Source: a bacterium (GTDB lineage Bacteria; Sumerlaeota; Sumerlaeia; SLMS01; JAHLLQ01). From it: DNA of 64,000 nucleotides. Shown in pieces: positions 8,737-16,972 of this stretch (position 1 is the first letter of the stretch; every line of letters begins with the position of its first letter). The translations under genes and the position numbers were made by a program. The notes below the pieces were generated by a model. It saw nothing but the letters and a program-made list of their open reading frames with translations, searched no databases and had not been told where the DNA came from. Location of the stretch: NCBI GenBank assembly GCA_020444065.1, contig JAHLLQ010000003.1, positions 630,979 through 694,978 of the forward strand, in the 5' to 3' direction.

Positions 8737-9693
8737 TCAGCTCTTGGTGGGGCGGACGCCGCGGGCGTACTTCAGGCCGCAGCCGAACGCGCGGGTTTCC
8801 TTCACGCTCGGTGCATTGCCGGCCAGCAGATCGTTCACAGCGTTCTCGACGTAGGACTTCAACTCGCCGTCCTCGTTGAACTTTCCGCTGTCGAACGCGC
8901 CATGGTACTGAACATTCATGTTGCCATCCAGCACGAAGACTTCCGGTGTGCGGGAAGCGCCGAACTTCGCGGCGATCTGGCTGTCCTTGTTCTCCAGAAC
9001 GGGGAACGGCTTCGACTTGGCGTGCTCAGCCAGGTCAGCCGAGGCGTTGTTAATGCCGGAGTCGATGGCGACCACGTTCACGCCCTTCGCTGCATAGTCC
9101 TTCTGGAACTGCGCGATGCGATCCTGGGCTTCCTTCACGTACGGGCATTCCTGGTTCCAGAAGATCACGACGGTGGCCTTCTCGCCGGCGACGGACTTGA
9201 AGTCAACCGACTCGCCGGTGGCGGCGTTCGTCAGCGAGAAATCTTCGACCTGCGAACCGAGGCGGTACGGGCTGGCGGCTGTGTTCTTGACCATCTGATG
9301 GGCGTGCTCGCGCATCATCTCGCCCTTGCCTTCGAGGCTCTTCATTCCGGCCTTCATGTCCGCGCTGCAGCAATCGGCCTTCGCCTTGCCTTCAGCACAC
9401 TCGCCAGCCTTCATTCCCTCGGCACAACAAGCGCCTTTTTCCTTACCTTCGGGACATTCGCCCGCCTTCTCTTTGCACTCGGCGCTGCAGTCGCCCTTCA
9501 TCTTGCCTTCGGCACACTCGGCGGCTTTTTCTTTGCACGCCGCGCTGCAGGCCGACTTGCTCATGCCCTCAGCACATTGGGCTGCCTTCTCTTTGCATGC
9601 GGCCCCTTCTCCATCGCCGTGGCCGTCGGCCAGGGCAACGCTGCCCATCGTCATCAGGGCTGCCATCAACAGTACGCTTAGTTTCCGAACCAT
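8737..9693 (-). CDS. Exported redoxin with N-terminal cysteine-repeat domain
   Basis: A 318-residue protein. Residues 1-23 form a signal peptide. Residues 33-109 carry 13 cysteines with a 20-residue period (C-x6-C-x8-C-x3), rich in Lys, Glu, Gly and Ala. From about 145 there is an AhpC/TSA-like redoxin domain with FWNQECPYVKEA (Cys about 183), a single-Cys active site, and TPEVFVLD as the cis-proline region. A last Cys (about 305, FGCGLKY) could be the resolving partner. This redoxin type is known in several phyla; the repeat domain in front is unusual and suggests metal binding or disulfide relay (inference). ATG at 9693 and GTG one codon earlier are both possible; AGGAG is upstream. Confidence 0.85.
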   Translation of the reverse strand: MVRKLSVLLMAALMTMGSVALADGHGDGEGAACKEKAAQCAEGMSKSACSAACKEKAAECAEGKMKGDCSAECKEKAGECPEGKEKGACCAEGMKAGECAEGKAKADCCSADMKAGMKSLEGKGEMMREHAHQMVKNTAASPYRLGSQVEDFSLTNAATGESVDFKSVAGEKATVVIFWNQECPYVKEAQDRIAQFQKDYAAKGVNVVAIDSGINNASADLAEHAKSKPFPVLENKDSQIAAKFGASRTPEVFVLDGNMNVQYHGAFDSGKFNEDGELKSYVENAVNDLLAGNAPSVKETRAFGCGLKYARGVRPTKS

Positions 9694-9971
9694 CACTTAG
9701 ACTCCTCTGTCTGGGTGTTTCTTCCGGACTGTTCCGGGCAGTAGAATTCTGCTTGGGGGACGATGGAGCAAAATTCCGGCCGAATCATGCCTATATCCGC
9801 AAGTTCAACAATCAGAACATTAAGAACCGGGGCTTGCGCCCGATTCGACCATCAACAGACACTTGTCTTTGGCTCGAAAACCGGCTGGCTGCCTGCTTTT
9901 CGCCGCCAAAGAGGCTTGAGTCCGATCCTGGACGGCAGCGATTCTCTCACCAGAACCCCCGGGAGACGACG

Positions 9972-10724
9972 ATGGGTCGCATTGCCTCCAAGATTGTTGT
10001 CCGCTCGCTCGCGCTGGGCGCCTTTGTCGCACTGGTTTCCTCTGCGGCCGCCACCCTCGGCGATCCGCCGCCCGAGGGCTCCTCATCCACAAACTTCATG
10101 CTGACCATTGCCTTCGGCCTGATCGTTCTTCTCGGCATTGGCGCGATTCTCCTGGTGCTGATGAAGACGAAGCGCCAATTGGAGGTCCGTGACCGCGACA
10201 TGGAGGCTGCCGAGCAGGCCTTCGAGAAAAGCGTCCTGCGACAGCTCGGTCTGATGGAGGAGCCTGCGGCGGAGGAAGAACGCTGGATCAAGATCGAGAA
10301 CGAACAGCCCCTGCCAGAGCCCGGCGAGCAACCGGTCCCCATGTACCCCCCGGAGCGGCCGCCTACACCCCCAGCCACTGGACCGGGCCGTTTCGACGCA
10401 CCGCCCCAGGATCTCGATGAACTTGTGCGCCGCCTATCGACTTTAAAGGTCATCACCGATCTGGAAGGTCGCGTGCCCCTGGCGGTTCCGCCAGACGGGC
10501 TGATCTATCGTCTTTGCAAGGGCGGCCTTGTGCTGCTTTTGCCGCGGATGGAGTCCGAAGCCGCGATCGCCCACATGACAAAGCGCTTCGATATGGTCAT
10601 TGCCATGACCGGCAGCGGGGATGTGGTCGTGTTGTCTCGCCTGCAGAATCGCCTGGCGGAGCTGATGGAAAGCCCCGGCGATTTCGACCAGAATCTGGGG
10701 CACCTGCTCGGCAAGAAGCCTTGA
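9972..10724 (+). CDS. Two-helix membrane protein of unknown function
   Basis: A 250-residue protein. The ATG at 9972 follows GGGAGACGACG and begins a signal-like helix (about 8-27). A second hydrophobic segment at about 38-60 (TIAFGLIVLLGIGAILLVL) is followed by a charged helical stretch, a Pro-rich linker (about 105-140) and a soluble C-terminal domain of about 100 residues. I recognise no family. The topology suggests a cytoplasmic C-terminal domain tethered to the inner membrane. The DinB-like gene starts 63 bases downstream on the same strand; a functional link is not evident. Confidence 0.7.
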   Translation: MGRIASKIVVRSLALGAFVALVSSAAATLGDPPPEGSSSTNFMLTIAFGLIVLLGIGAILLVLMKTKRQLEVRDRDMEAAEQAFEKSVLRQLGLMEEPAAEEERWIKIENEQPLPEPGEQPVPMYPPERPPTPPATGPGRFDAPPQDLDELVRRLSTLKVITDLEGRVPLAVPPDGLIYRLCKGGLVLLLPRMESEAAIAHMTKRFDMVIAMTGSGDVVVLSRLQNRLAELMESPGDFDQNLGHLLGKKP

Positions 10725-10787
10725 CCCCCCGATAAGCACAAAACTTGCACAGAGCGGTGGAAATCTTTCCCACCGAGGAGACTACGT

Positions 10788-11297
10788 ATGGCTCTGGAAA
10801 TCACCGGCGAGATGTTCCGCCCCGTGGCCGAACGCATGATGGAAGCAATCGAGCTGATCCCCGAGGAGCAGCGCGACTTCAAGATCTGGGAGGGCACCTT
10901 CAAGGACGCAGAGGGCAACGATGCGCCGATGGCCGCCATGACCCCCGCCGAACTGGCCGCCGACGTGGTCAACGCCATGACGTTCTTCTGTGCCATCGCT
11001 AATGGCGAGATGGAGCTCACCCCGGATAGCTTCGCCAACGTCCGGACAAGCCGCGATGAGCTGGCATCCAAGCCCCTCGAGGAGATCGCCGCCATCGGGC
11101 GCGAGAAGGCCGATTGGGCTGTCCGTCAGATCGATGCGTTGACCCGCGAGCAACTGAGCGAGACGGTCAACGGTCCGCGCGGACCCATGCCCGCCCGCAC
11201 GATGGCGATGCTGGAATTTCTGCACCTGATCCACCATCGCGCCCAACTCTACACGGTGCTGCGCGCGCTGGGCGTGACCCCTCCCGGCCTCCTGTAA
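10788..11297 (+). CDS. DinB-like four-helix protein
   Basis: A 169-residue soluble protein with the DinB/YfiT four-helix-bundle pattern. The C-terminal helix carries HLIHHRAQLYTVLRALGVTPP, the most conserved part of the family, which supplies metal-binding His residues. The first metal-binding His expected in the second helix is not obvious: the aligned region reads NAMTFFCAIANGE. The metal site may therefore be incomplete or use Cys. Known members are metal-dependent thiol transferases (for example with bacillithiol or mycothiol) or uncharacterised. The start has GAGGAG about 9 bases upstream. Confidence 0.75.
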   Translation: MALEITGEMFRPVAERMMEAIELIPEEQRDFKIWEGTFKDAEGNDAPMAAMTPAELAADVVNAMTFFCAIANGEMELTPDSFANVRTSRDELASKPLEEIAAIGREKADWAVRQIDALTREQLSETVNGPRGPMPARTMAMLEFLHLIHHRAQLYTVLRALGVTPPGLL

Positions 11298-11325
11298 GCC
11301 ACCTTCCCCCGGCAGGATTCATGCT

Positions 11326-11366
11326 TTGGTTCTCTTCGAGGAACGAGATCGCCTCAAGAGAACCAA
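11326..11366 (+). promoter_or_regulatory. Strong hairpin covering the ribosome site of the next gene
   Basis: TTGGTTCTCTT (11326-11336) pairs perfectly with AAGAGAACCAA (11356-11366), and an inner GAGG/CCTC (11338-11341 with 11352-11355) extends the stem to 15 bp with one bulged C. The 3' arm ends 3 bases before the ATG at 11370 and contains the only purine-rich Shine-Dalgarno candidate (AAGAG). The fold should therefore block translation unless opened. An operator for a dimeric repressor is an alternative reading. Confidence 0.55.
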
Positions 11367-11369
11367 CGC

Positions 11370-11948
11370 ATGGCCTTTCTGCTCCTGAAGCCCCGCCGCC
11401 GCAGTTGGGCGACTCCCGAAGTCGCCGAGGATTCCACGCAGGTGTACCGGTGGCCGGCATTGATCGATCGCCTGACTTGGATTGTACCGCTTGTATCGAT
11501 CGGTGTTATGGTCGGTGGTCTTGCACTCATTCGCGACAGTCTCTCGCAATCCAATCTCGCCGAGCTGACGACGGGTCTCCTGATGATTGTCGCGGCCGGC
11601 GGGTCGCTCGTTCTTCTTCTGATCTCCCACCTGACGTTGGCTCGCGAGATCCGCTTCACACGCGATCGGCTTGTGATTCACCAGACGGGACGCGAGCCCG
11701 TTGTGCTTGCCTACTCCAACTACCAGCGCAGTTGGGTCGTCGACCTCAGCCATCAGGATTCTGTGCGCTTTATCGTCTTTCATGGGAACCGCGGATGCAC
11801 GGTGCTGTCTCCGCCGGATTGGTTTCTGACGGGCTTGATGGAGATCGTTCGCATTCAGCATGAAGAAGGCTGGTACGATCCGCAGTCGGAACGCATGGAC
11901 GCGTTCGCGCATGACTTCCGCGAGGCCGATTCATCCTCAACGATTTAA
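11370..11948 (+). CDS. Two-helix membrane protein, PH-like soluble tail
   Basis: A 192-residue protein of unknown function. Two hydrophobic segments (about 35-56 and 66-90) are separated by a short loop. The remaining 100 residues contain IRFTRDRLVIHQ and a beta-rich pattern reminiscent of small bacterial PH-like domains, but I cannot assign the family. The start at 11370 is buried just behind the strong hairpin at 11326-11366, so translation may be structurally controlled. It stands between the DinB-like gene (72 bases upstream) and the pseudopilin gene, with no clear functional tie to either. Confidence 0.7.
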   Translation: MAFLLLKPRRRSWATPEVAEDSTQVYRWPALIDRLTWIVPLVSIGVMVGGLALIRDSLSQSNLAELTTGLLMIVAAGGSLVLLLISHLTLAREIRFTRDRLVIHQTGREPVVLAYSNYQRSWVVDLSHQDSVRFIVFHGNRGCTVLSPPDWFLTGLMEIVRIQHEEGWYDPQSERMDAFAHDFREADSSSTI

Positions 11949-12102
11949 CACAGATCGCCAAACGAATTAAGACACTGCGTTTGCGAACTCTTTTTAGATC
12001 GCTAATTCTCTCTTAACAACTTCGAATTACTCCTCCGGCCGCAGCCTGAGAAACGCCGCGCGCATTGTCGCGCCCGACTCACAATTCCGGAGGTTCTCCG
12101 AA

Positions 12103-12879
12103 ATGCGTTCTGCCCGCAGCCCCAAAGGTTTCACTCTCATCGAGCTACTCATCGTGGTCGCGATCATTGCGATCCTCGCCGCCATCGCCGTTCCCAACTT
12201 CCTCGAAGCCCAGACGCGAAGCAAAGTCGCCCGCACGCAGAACGATCTGCGCACGCAGGCCACCGCCATGGAATCGTACTTCGTGGACTACAATTCCTAC
12301 ACACGCGACAGCGATTCGTCGCTCGACCAGATCGACGTCGGCCCCGACGCTCTCAACCCGAACAGCGCCGTCTTTCCGCGTTGTGCGAATGGCGCTCTGC
12401 AGCTCACCACGCCGATCGCTTACATGACGACACTGTTGCACGACCCATTCGTGACGCAGGTTGCTATCGAAGGCGCCGGTGCGCAGGGATACCGCATTGG
12501 TTCCGGCTCCTGGTCATACGGCGCGTGGGACGGTGGACAGGCCCCGCCCAACCAGGATGACCACCAGGACTCTCACCTGACGTTCCCCGTGACTGGTCCC
12601 GTGCCTGCGTACGTAATGATCGGCGTTGGCCCGGATGGCGCGCGCGCCCGCATGGGATACAAGAACTTCCCGTTCATGTCGATGTACGAGGGCGGGGCCA
12701 GCACGGCTCTTCGCCCCGGCAAAGAACAGCCCCTTTGCTACACCAGCTACGATCCGACGAACGGCACCGTGTCGCTTGGCGACATTTACCGCTTCGGCGG
12801 CATGTATACCTCTGGCCGCTTCATGCTGGACGGCGAGACAATCGGCGCCCAGACGTCGCCTGGATCGCCCGTTTGGTAA
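12103..12879 (+). CDS. Type II/IV pseudopilin-like protein with N-methylation site
   Basis: A 258-residue protein with a prepilin leader: basic MRSARSPKG, then the peptidase cleavage point G|F and FTLIELLIVVAIIAILAAIA with Glu at +5. It is followed by PNFLEAQTRSKVARTQNDL, the classic start of the GspG-like alpha1-C helix. The C-terminal 200 residues are Gly/Tyr/Asp-rich and longer than in GspG (about 140 total). After processing by PilD-type peptidase it should assemble in a pilus or pseudopilus. No secretion machinery is adjacent, so it is an orphan pilin. CGGAGG lies about 11 bases upstream of the ATG. A terminator follows at 12943. Confidence 0.88.
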   Translation: MRSARSPKGFTLIELLIVVAIIAILAAIAVPNFLEAQTRSKVARTQNDLRTQATAMESYFVDYNSYTRDSDSSLDQIDVGPDALNPNSAVFPRCANGALQLTTPIAYMTTLLHDPFVTQVAIEGAGAQGYRIGSGSWSYGAWDGGQAPPNQDDHQDSHLTFPVTGPVPAYVMIGVGPDGARARMGYKNFPFMSMYEGGASTALRPGKEQPLCYTSYDPTNGTVSLGDIYRFGGMYTSGRFMLDGETIGAQTSPGSPVW

Positions 12880-12942
12880 GTTTACTCTGCTCCAGGTAGT
12901 TTGTCCCGTTCCCCTGCGGGACAGGCGCTTTCACCCTCGTGT

Positions 12943-12985
12943 GCTCCCTCCCGGTCTTGCAGGCGCCGGGAGGGTCGCACTTTTC
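12943..12985 (+). terminator. Terminator after pseudopilin gene
   Basis: CCCTCCCGG pairs with CCGGGAGGG (9 bp perfect, extended by TGC/GCA after a small internal bulge) and is followed by CTTTTC. It sits in the convergent gap and may serve both directions; the T-run favours the plus strand. Confidence 0.7.
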
Positions 12986-14540
12986 AGCTGGGTTTGCGCG
13001 CGACCAGGAAGTAATCCTGCGGCCCGTACAGCAGCGTGTTGAGCCGATCGAAGTTTGCCTGCGATGCCGGATCGCCCGCGCGTACGAGGCGTTCGTGCTC
13101 GGGCACTTCGCTGATCTCTTTCGTCTCGACATGACGCAGGCCGACGACTTCGCAAAGCAACTGCAGCATTTGCGGGAAGACGAGCTTCTCGTGCGACAAG
13201 TCGAGATGGAACCACTTGTGCGCCATCAGCGTGTTCGGGTTCAGCGTCTCGAGAATCAAGATTCCGCCGGGGGCAAGAGCTCGCCGTGCGGCACGCAGGA
13301 ACAGCAGGAGTGTCGGCGGTTCCAGGTGCTCGACGAACTGGAATGCCGTGATTGCGCTCCAATGATCTTCAGGGCCTTCGGACAAGTAGGCGATACCGTC
13401 GCCGATTTCGATCGGCAACTTCTTGTCGCGTCCGTATTTCGCCATCGCAGGATTAATGTCGATGCCCTTCGCGGCGAATCCGCCTTCGACAAGCATTGCC
13501 AGGAAGATTCCATCGCCGCACGCCACGTCGAGAACGCTCGGTGTAGATTCGAAGTCCTGGCTTTCGAGATGTCGTCGAATCAATTGCAGGTACTTCGTTT
13601 GGCGACGGCGGAGATCCTCTTCTTCGCCGCGGAACTGGCGTTGGAAGCGCAAGTACGCCAGATCGAGCTGGTGCTGCACGAGTGGGGACAGCCCCTTCTG
13701 TTCCACGATCGTGTCGGCCGCAGACATCGAAGGACGCGACAGTGGCGGCGCGGTCTTTTGCTTCGCGACGCGCTCTTCCAGCTTCTCGAGATGATCGACC
13801 AGCTTGCTCAACGATTCCGAATTCGTGATCAGACGCGCGCGCACTTCGCGCAGATCTTCCTGAACCTTCCAGGCCATCTGCCGAGTGTCTTCTAACTCGT
13901 CGCGCATCGACTCCATGCCCTTCCAGATGCCGAGATCGCCGTCTCGCGCTTCTGTTCGCGCCTGCTCGAGGCGAGCGTTCATGTCCTCGAACGCCTTCCA
14001 GATACCCTGGATGTTGTCACTCAACTGCGTCTGCAAATTTTCCAGCGACGCACGCATCTGGTGATTGTCGGCGTTCAGGCGCATCTGCAGGTCTTCCCGC
14101 AATTGCTCGACCGTGCCTGACAATTCCTTGTGAAACTCATCGAGTTCCCGAATGCTGCGCTTGTGCATGCTCGACATGTCGCGCGACAGTCGATCCACGT
14201 GATCTGCCAGCGACTCGATTGCCAGCGTGTTCAGTTCGTTATACGTGTGCTGTCGGCGCGCGATCGGCGCCATCAGGCGCAGAATCACCTTCTTGAAGAA
14301 CTGCAGCCGAGACCCGGCGACCGGGCGACTGACTTCCTGGACACGCCGCATTTCAGGCAGTGTGGAGCCGGCGAATTCTGCGGCTGCCGATGGGAGCTCT
14401 TCCTCTTCCGCCCCGCCGTCAGGCGGAGTCAGCAGAAGCGTTTCTTCCATCGACTCGTCCGGCTCTGCCTGCGAGGAGCCGTCGCCTTTTACGAAGTTTT
14501 CGATGTTTCTTGCGAGTTGCTGCGGATCATAGTCTGCCAC
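12984..14540 (-). CDS. Coiled-coil SAM-dependent methyltransferase, polysaccharide-type
   Basis: A 518-residue cytoplasmic protein. Residues about 1-75 are acidic and disordered-looking. Residues about 95-265 are a long heptad-rich coiled coil. The C-terminal 190 residues are a class I methyltransferase with motif I VLDVACGDGIFLA (about 336-347), acidic GIDINPAM, and FVEHLEPP. The start is a GTG at 14540 with GGGAGGAGAA directly upstream; this overlaps the end of the ATPase gene by 52 bases, so translation is probably coupled. Coiled-coil methyltransferases next to Wzt-type ATPases are known to cap polysaccharide chains and set their length (WbdD model). That role is inferred here. Confidence 0.82.
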   Translation of the reverse strand: MADYDPQQLARNIENFVKGDGSSQAEPDESMEETLLLTPPDGGAEEEELPSAAAEFAGSTLPEMRRVQEVSRPVAGSRLQFFKKVILRLMAPIARRQHTYNELNTLAIESLADHVDRLSRDMSSMHKRSIRELDEFHKELSGTVEQLREDLQMRLNADNHQMRASLENLQTQLSDNIQGIWKAFEDMNARLEQARTEARDGDLGIWKGMESMRDELEDTRQMAWKVQEDLREVRARLITNSESLSKLVDHLEKLEERVAKQKTAPPLSRPSMSAADTIVEQKGLSPLVQHQLDLAYLRFQRQFRGEEEDLRRRQTKYLQLIRRHLESQDFESTPSVLDVACGDGIFLAMLVEGGFAAKGIDINPAMAKYGRDKKLPIEIGDGIAYLSEGPEDHWSAITAFQFVEHLEPPTLLLFLRAARRALAPGGILILETLNPNTLMAHKWFHLDLSHEKLVFPQMLQLLCEVVGLRHVETKEISEVPEHERLVRAGDPASQANFDRLNTLLYGPQDYFLVARKPS

Positions 14541-16243
14541 GTCGGATTCTCCTCCCAATCAGGGATTGTACGGATCGCGTAAATGGCGACGCCAAGCTCG
14601 CGCGGTGTGCGTCCAGGAACACAATCCTCCATGGGTTGGAAGGGCGGGTCGACGACAATCTCGAAGATTCCCAACCGTCCGATCGCTTCCTGGGGCAGCA
14701 GGAATTCGACGACCGATCGCTCCTTCTCGAGCTGCACCTCGCCGATCGCCCCGAATTCCTGGGAGTGCAGGCGGACCTTGACGTCGCTCGGGCCACCTTC
14801 CCGGGCAAACGCGCCGATCGCCAGTTCCATTCGGTTGTGCTCCGGCCGGAAGACGAAGACTGCCTCGTCCGCCGTCCACCGGAACGGTCCGTCCGGCGCT
14901 TCTTCCAGGGCATAGAAGCCGCGCAGAAAGGGCGACGGCACGTGCGCGCCGGGCAGCAGGGGATCGGCCACTTCGGAGAAGACCTCCGCCAGCGCCGCGC
15001 GAATATCGCCCGCCGAACTGGTCGAGCGTTCTGCAGAAAGCTGGGGTGCCAGTCGCACCATGCCGGACCACTTGTTCTTCTCCGCCGAGCGTACCCGGAA
15101 CAGCGCAAAGCGGTCGGACCAATCGTAGCATTCTTCCAGGTGGGTTTCGTCCTGGTGAACGGCGACCGTCAGCGTGTACTCGCCTTCTCCCAGTTCCAAT
15201 GGAATCTCGGCCGTGACTTCGACGGATTCACCCGGCTGGAACGAGCCCAGTTGCAAGTCCTGCAACGCCGTGTTGGTTCCGAACACATCGAGCCCGAGAC
15301 GGTTCTTGATCAGGAAACCCACGGTCGGATTCTCGACCGGCGCAAAGAAGAGAACTCTCATGCGCAGCGACATGGCGCTGCCGGGCGTGAAGATCTCCGT
15401 TGGTTCGCCGCGCGAATCCAGAAGCGACAATCGCGTGACCAGCGCCTGGAATGTGCCCGAACGCCGCGGGCCATCATCCACACTATCGTGCGAGCGATGG
15501 ATCCGCATCTCGACGTTTCCTTCACCCTTCGAAGCCAACAACGCGTTGTACTCGTCGAGCACATCCGAGGGGAGACCGCGACTGATCACGCGACCTTGTT
15601 CGAGCAGAATCGCCTCGTCGCACAATGTCGAAACGGCGGAGGGATCGTGACTGACAAACAGGATCGTCGTGCCCGCTTCGCGAAAGCGCCGGATGCGGCG
15701 GATGCACTTCTGCGCGAAGCGCGCATCGCCGACGGAAAGCGCTTCGTCCACGATCAGCACCTTCGGATTCACAGATGCGGCGATCGAGAAGCCCAGTCTG
15801 ACGATCATGCCCGAGGAATACGTCCGGATTGGCTGATCGATGAAACCGCCCAATTCGGAGAAGTCGATGATCTCGCGTTCGTGCTCGCGGATTTCATCCG
15901 CGGAAAGGCCGAGCATCTGACCATTCACCCAGATGTTCTGGCGGCCTGTGAATTCCGGATGAAATCCGGTGCCGAGCTCCAGCAGCGCCGCCACCCGCCC
16001 CTGCACGTCAATGCTGCCGGTCGTGGGGATCAGCGTTCCGGTAATCAGCTTCAGCAACGTCGACTTGCCCGCGCCATTCGGCCCGATGATTCCGAACGTT
16101 CGCCCGTTCGGAACCGCAAGGTCGATGTCGCGCAGCGCCCAGAATTCCTGATGCCGGGGGCCGAAACCGGCCCACTCCAGCATGCGGTCCGCCGGGCGCC
16201 GGTAGAGTCGAAACTTCTTGCTGACGTTTTGAATTGTGATCAT
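14489..16243 (-). CDS. Polysaccharide ABC exporter ATPase with Wzt C-terminal domain
   Basis: A 584-residue ATPase. Walker A GPNGAGKST is at 54-62, the degenerate signature YSSGM at 142-146 and Walker B VLIVDEAL at about 162-169, all as in KpsT/Wzt. Residues after about 250 form a beta-rich extension containing a Wzt_C-like domain that in O9a/O12-type systems binds the non-reducing end of the polysaccharide. A second, unusual region (about 400-584) follows, making it longer than E. coli Wzt (about 430). The permease (Wzm) that should partner it is not in this window. It is coupled to the methyltransferase downstream. Confidence 0.9.
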   Translation of the reverse strand: MITIQNVSKKFRLYRRPADRMLEWAGFGPRHQEFWALRDIDLAVPNGRTFGIIGPNGAGKSTLLKLITGTLIPTTGSIDVQGRVAALLELGTGFHPEFTGRQNIWVNGQMLGLSADEIREHEREIIDFSELGGFIDQPIRTYSSGMIVRLGFSIAASVNPKVLIVDEALSVGDARFAQKCIRRIRRFREAGTTILFVSHDPSAVSTLCDEAILLEQGRVISRGLPSDVLDEYNALLASKGEGNVEMRIHRSHDSVDDGPRRSGTFQALVTRLSLLDSRGEPTEIFTPGSAMSLRMRVLFFAPVENPTVGFLIKNRLGLDVFGTNTALQDLQLGSFQPGESVEVTAEIPLELGEGEYTLTVAVHQDETHLEECYDWSDRFALFRVRSAEKNKWSGMVRLAPQLSAERSTSSAGDIRAALAEVFSEVADPLLPGAHVPSPFLRGFYALEEAPDGPFRWTADEAVFVFRPEHNRMELAIGAFAREGGPSDVKVRLHSQEFGAIGEVQLEKERSVVEFLLPQEAIGRLGIFEIVVDPPFQPMEDCVPGRTPRELGVAIYAIRTIPDWEENPTWQTMIRSNSQETSKTS

Positions 16244-16272
16244 GAACGCGGGCGCCTTTGACCGGCCGCTGA

Positions 16273-16830
16273 CTACTCGCTTTTATCCAGCTTCTTCTTC
16301 AATTCTGCCAACTGAGATTGCCAGGAGTTCGTGGACTCCGACTTCTCATCCGCCGCTTCTTCGCCGGCGCCCAGCTTCACGCGTTCTTTGCGAACGGGAC
16401 AGAAGTTGCCATCCTCCAACTCGCAAGCGGGCAAGTAAGGCAGGTTGACCAGCAATTCCTCGCGCAACTGGGACAATGGATAGACTACCTCGCCGCGGTA
16501 GTACAGCTTCTCGTCGTCCTTATCCAGCCCCTCGGCTTCTTCCGTCCCGGCCGGCGGACGCTTCAGGAAGACCAGGTTGACGTTGGCTTCCAATGGGATG
16601 CGCAGTTCGTACAGGCAACGCACGCATTCCGCCACTGCGGACGTGCGAACCGTTCCGCGCACGCCCACGCTATCCTTACCCACCAGGCGCGCTGTGATGG
16701 CGACCTCGATGGGCTGGTCGAACCGGAATTCCGGATCTTCGGCAATTTCGAACTGGGCGGGCGTCATCTTCGCCGACAGCTCCATCGGGCCGTGATGAAG
16801 TTGCTCGACTTCAATCGTCAGAACAGGCAT
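16273..16830 (-). CDS. YceD/DUF177-like protein
   Basis: A 185-residue cytoplasmic protein. The ATG at 16830 follows GAGGAGGAA at 9 bases; an upstream extension of 36 codons is not supported. The family pattern is visible: RGTVRTSAVAECVRCL, a central acidic loop, then a C-terminal CELEDGNFCP. The four Cys (CVRC and C-x7-C) resemble a zinc site seen in some family members. YceD proteins are linked to 23S rRNA and ribosome biogenesis and usually precede rpmF; here rpmF is absent downstream and the next gene is the Wzt-like ATPase, 29 bases away. Confidence 0.8.
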   Translation of the reverse strand: MPVLTIEVEQLHHGPMELSAKMTPAQFEIAEDPEFRFDQPIEVAITARLVGKDSVGVRGTVRTSAVAECVRCLYELRIPLEANVNLVFLKRPPAGTEEAEGLDKDDEKLYYRGEVVYPLSQLREELLVNLPYLPACELEDGNFCPVRKERVKLGAGEEAADEKSESTNSWQSQLAELKKKLDKSE

Positions 16831-16972
16831 CTGCGGTTCCTCCTCGAACCTGGGTGGAGGCTCGGAAAGTCGGGGGCTTCCCGTCAATGGACGTTTTGGC
16901 GCCGTCCCTTCGTTGACGGCACACCCACCGTCGGGCATAGTCCTTCTTCAAACTCCCCGGAGGCCTCTCGCC

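Noticed and set aside
9370-9600. Non-coding 60-bp satellite repeat
   Set aside because: The period lies in frame within the redoxin gene and encodes the 20-residue cysteine repeat, so it is coding.
14360-16261. Long plus-strand open frame (633 codons) opposite the ATPase and methyltransferase genes
   Set aside because: Arg/His-rich shadow of the Wzt-like ATPase, which has complete Walker and signature motifs.
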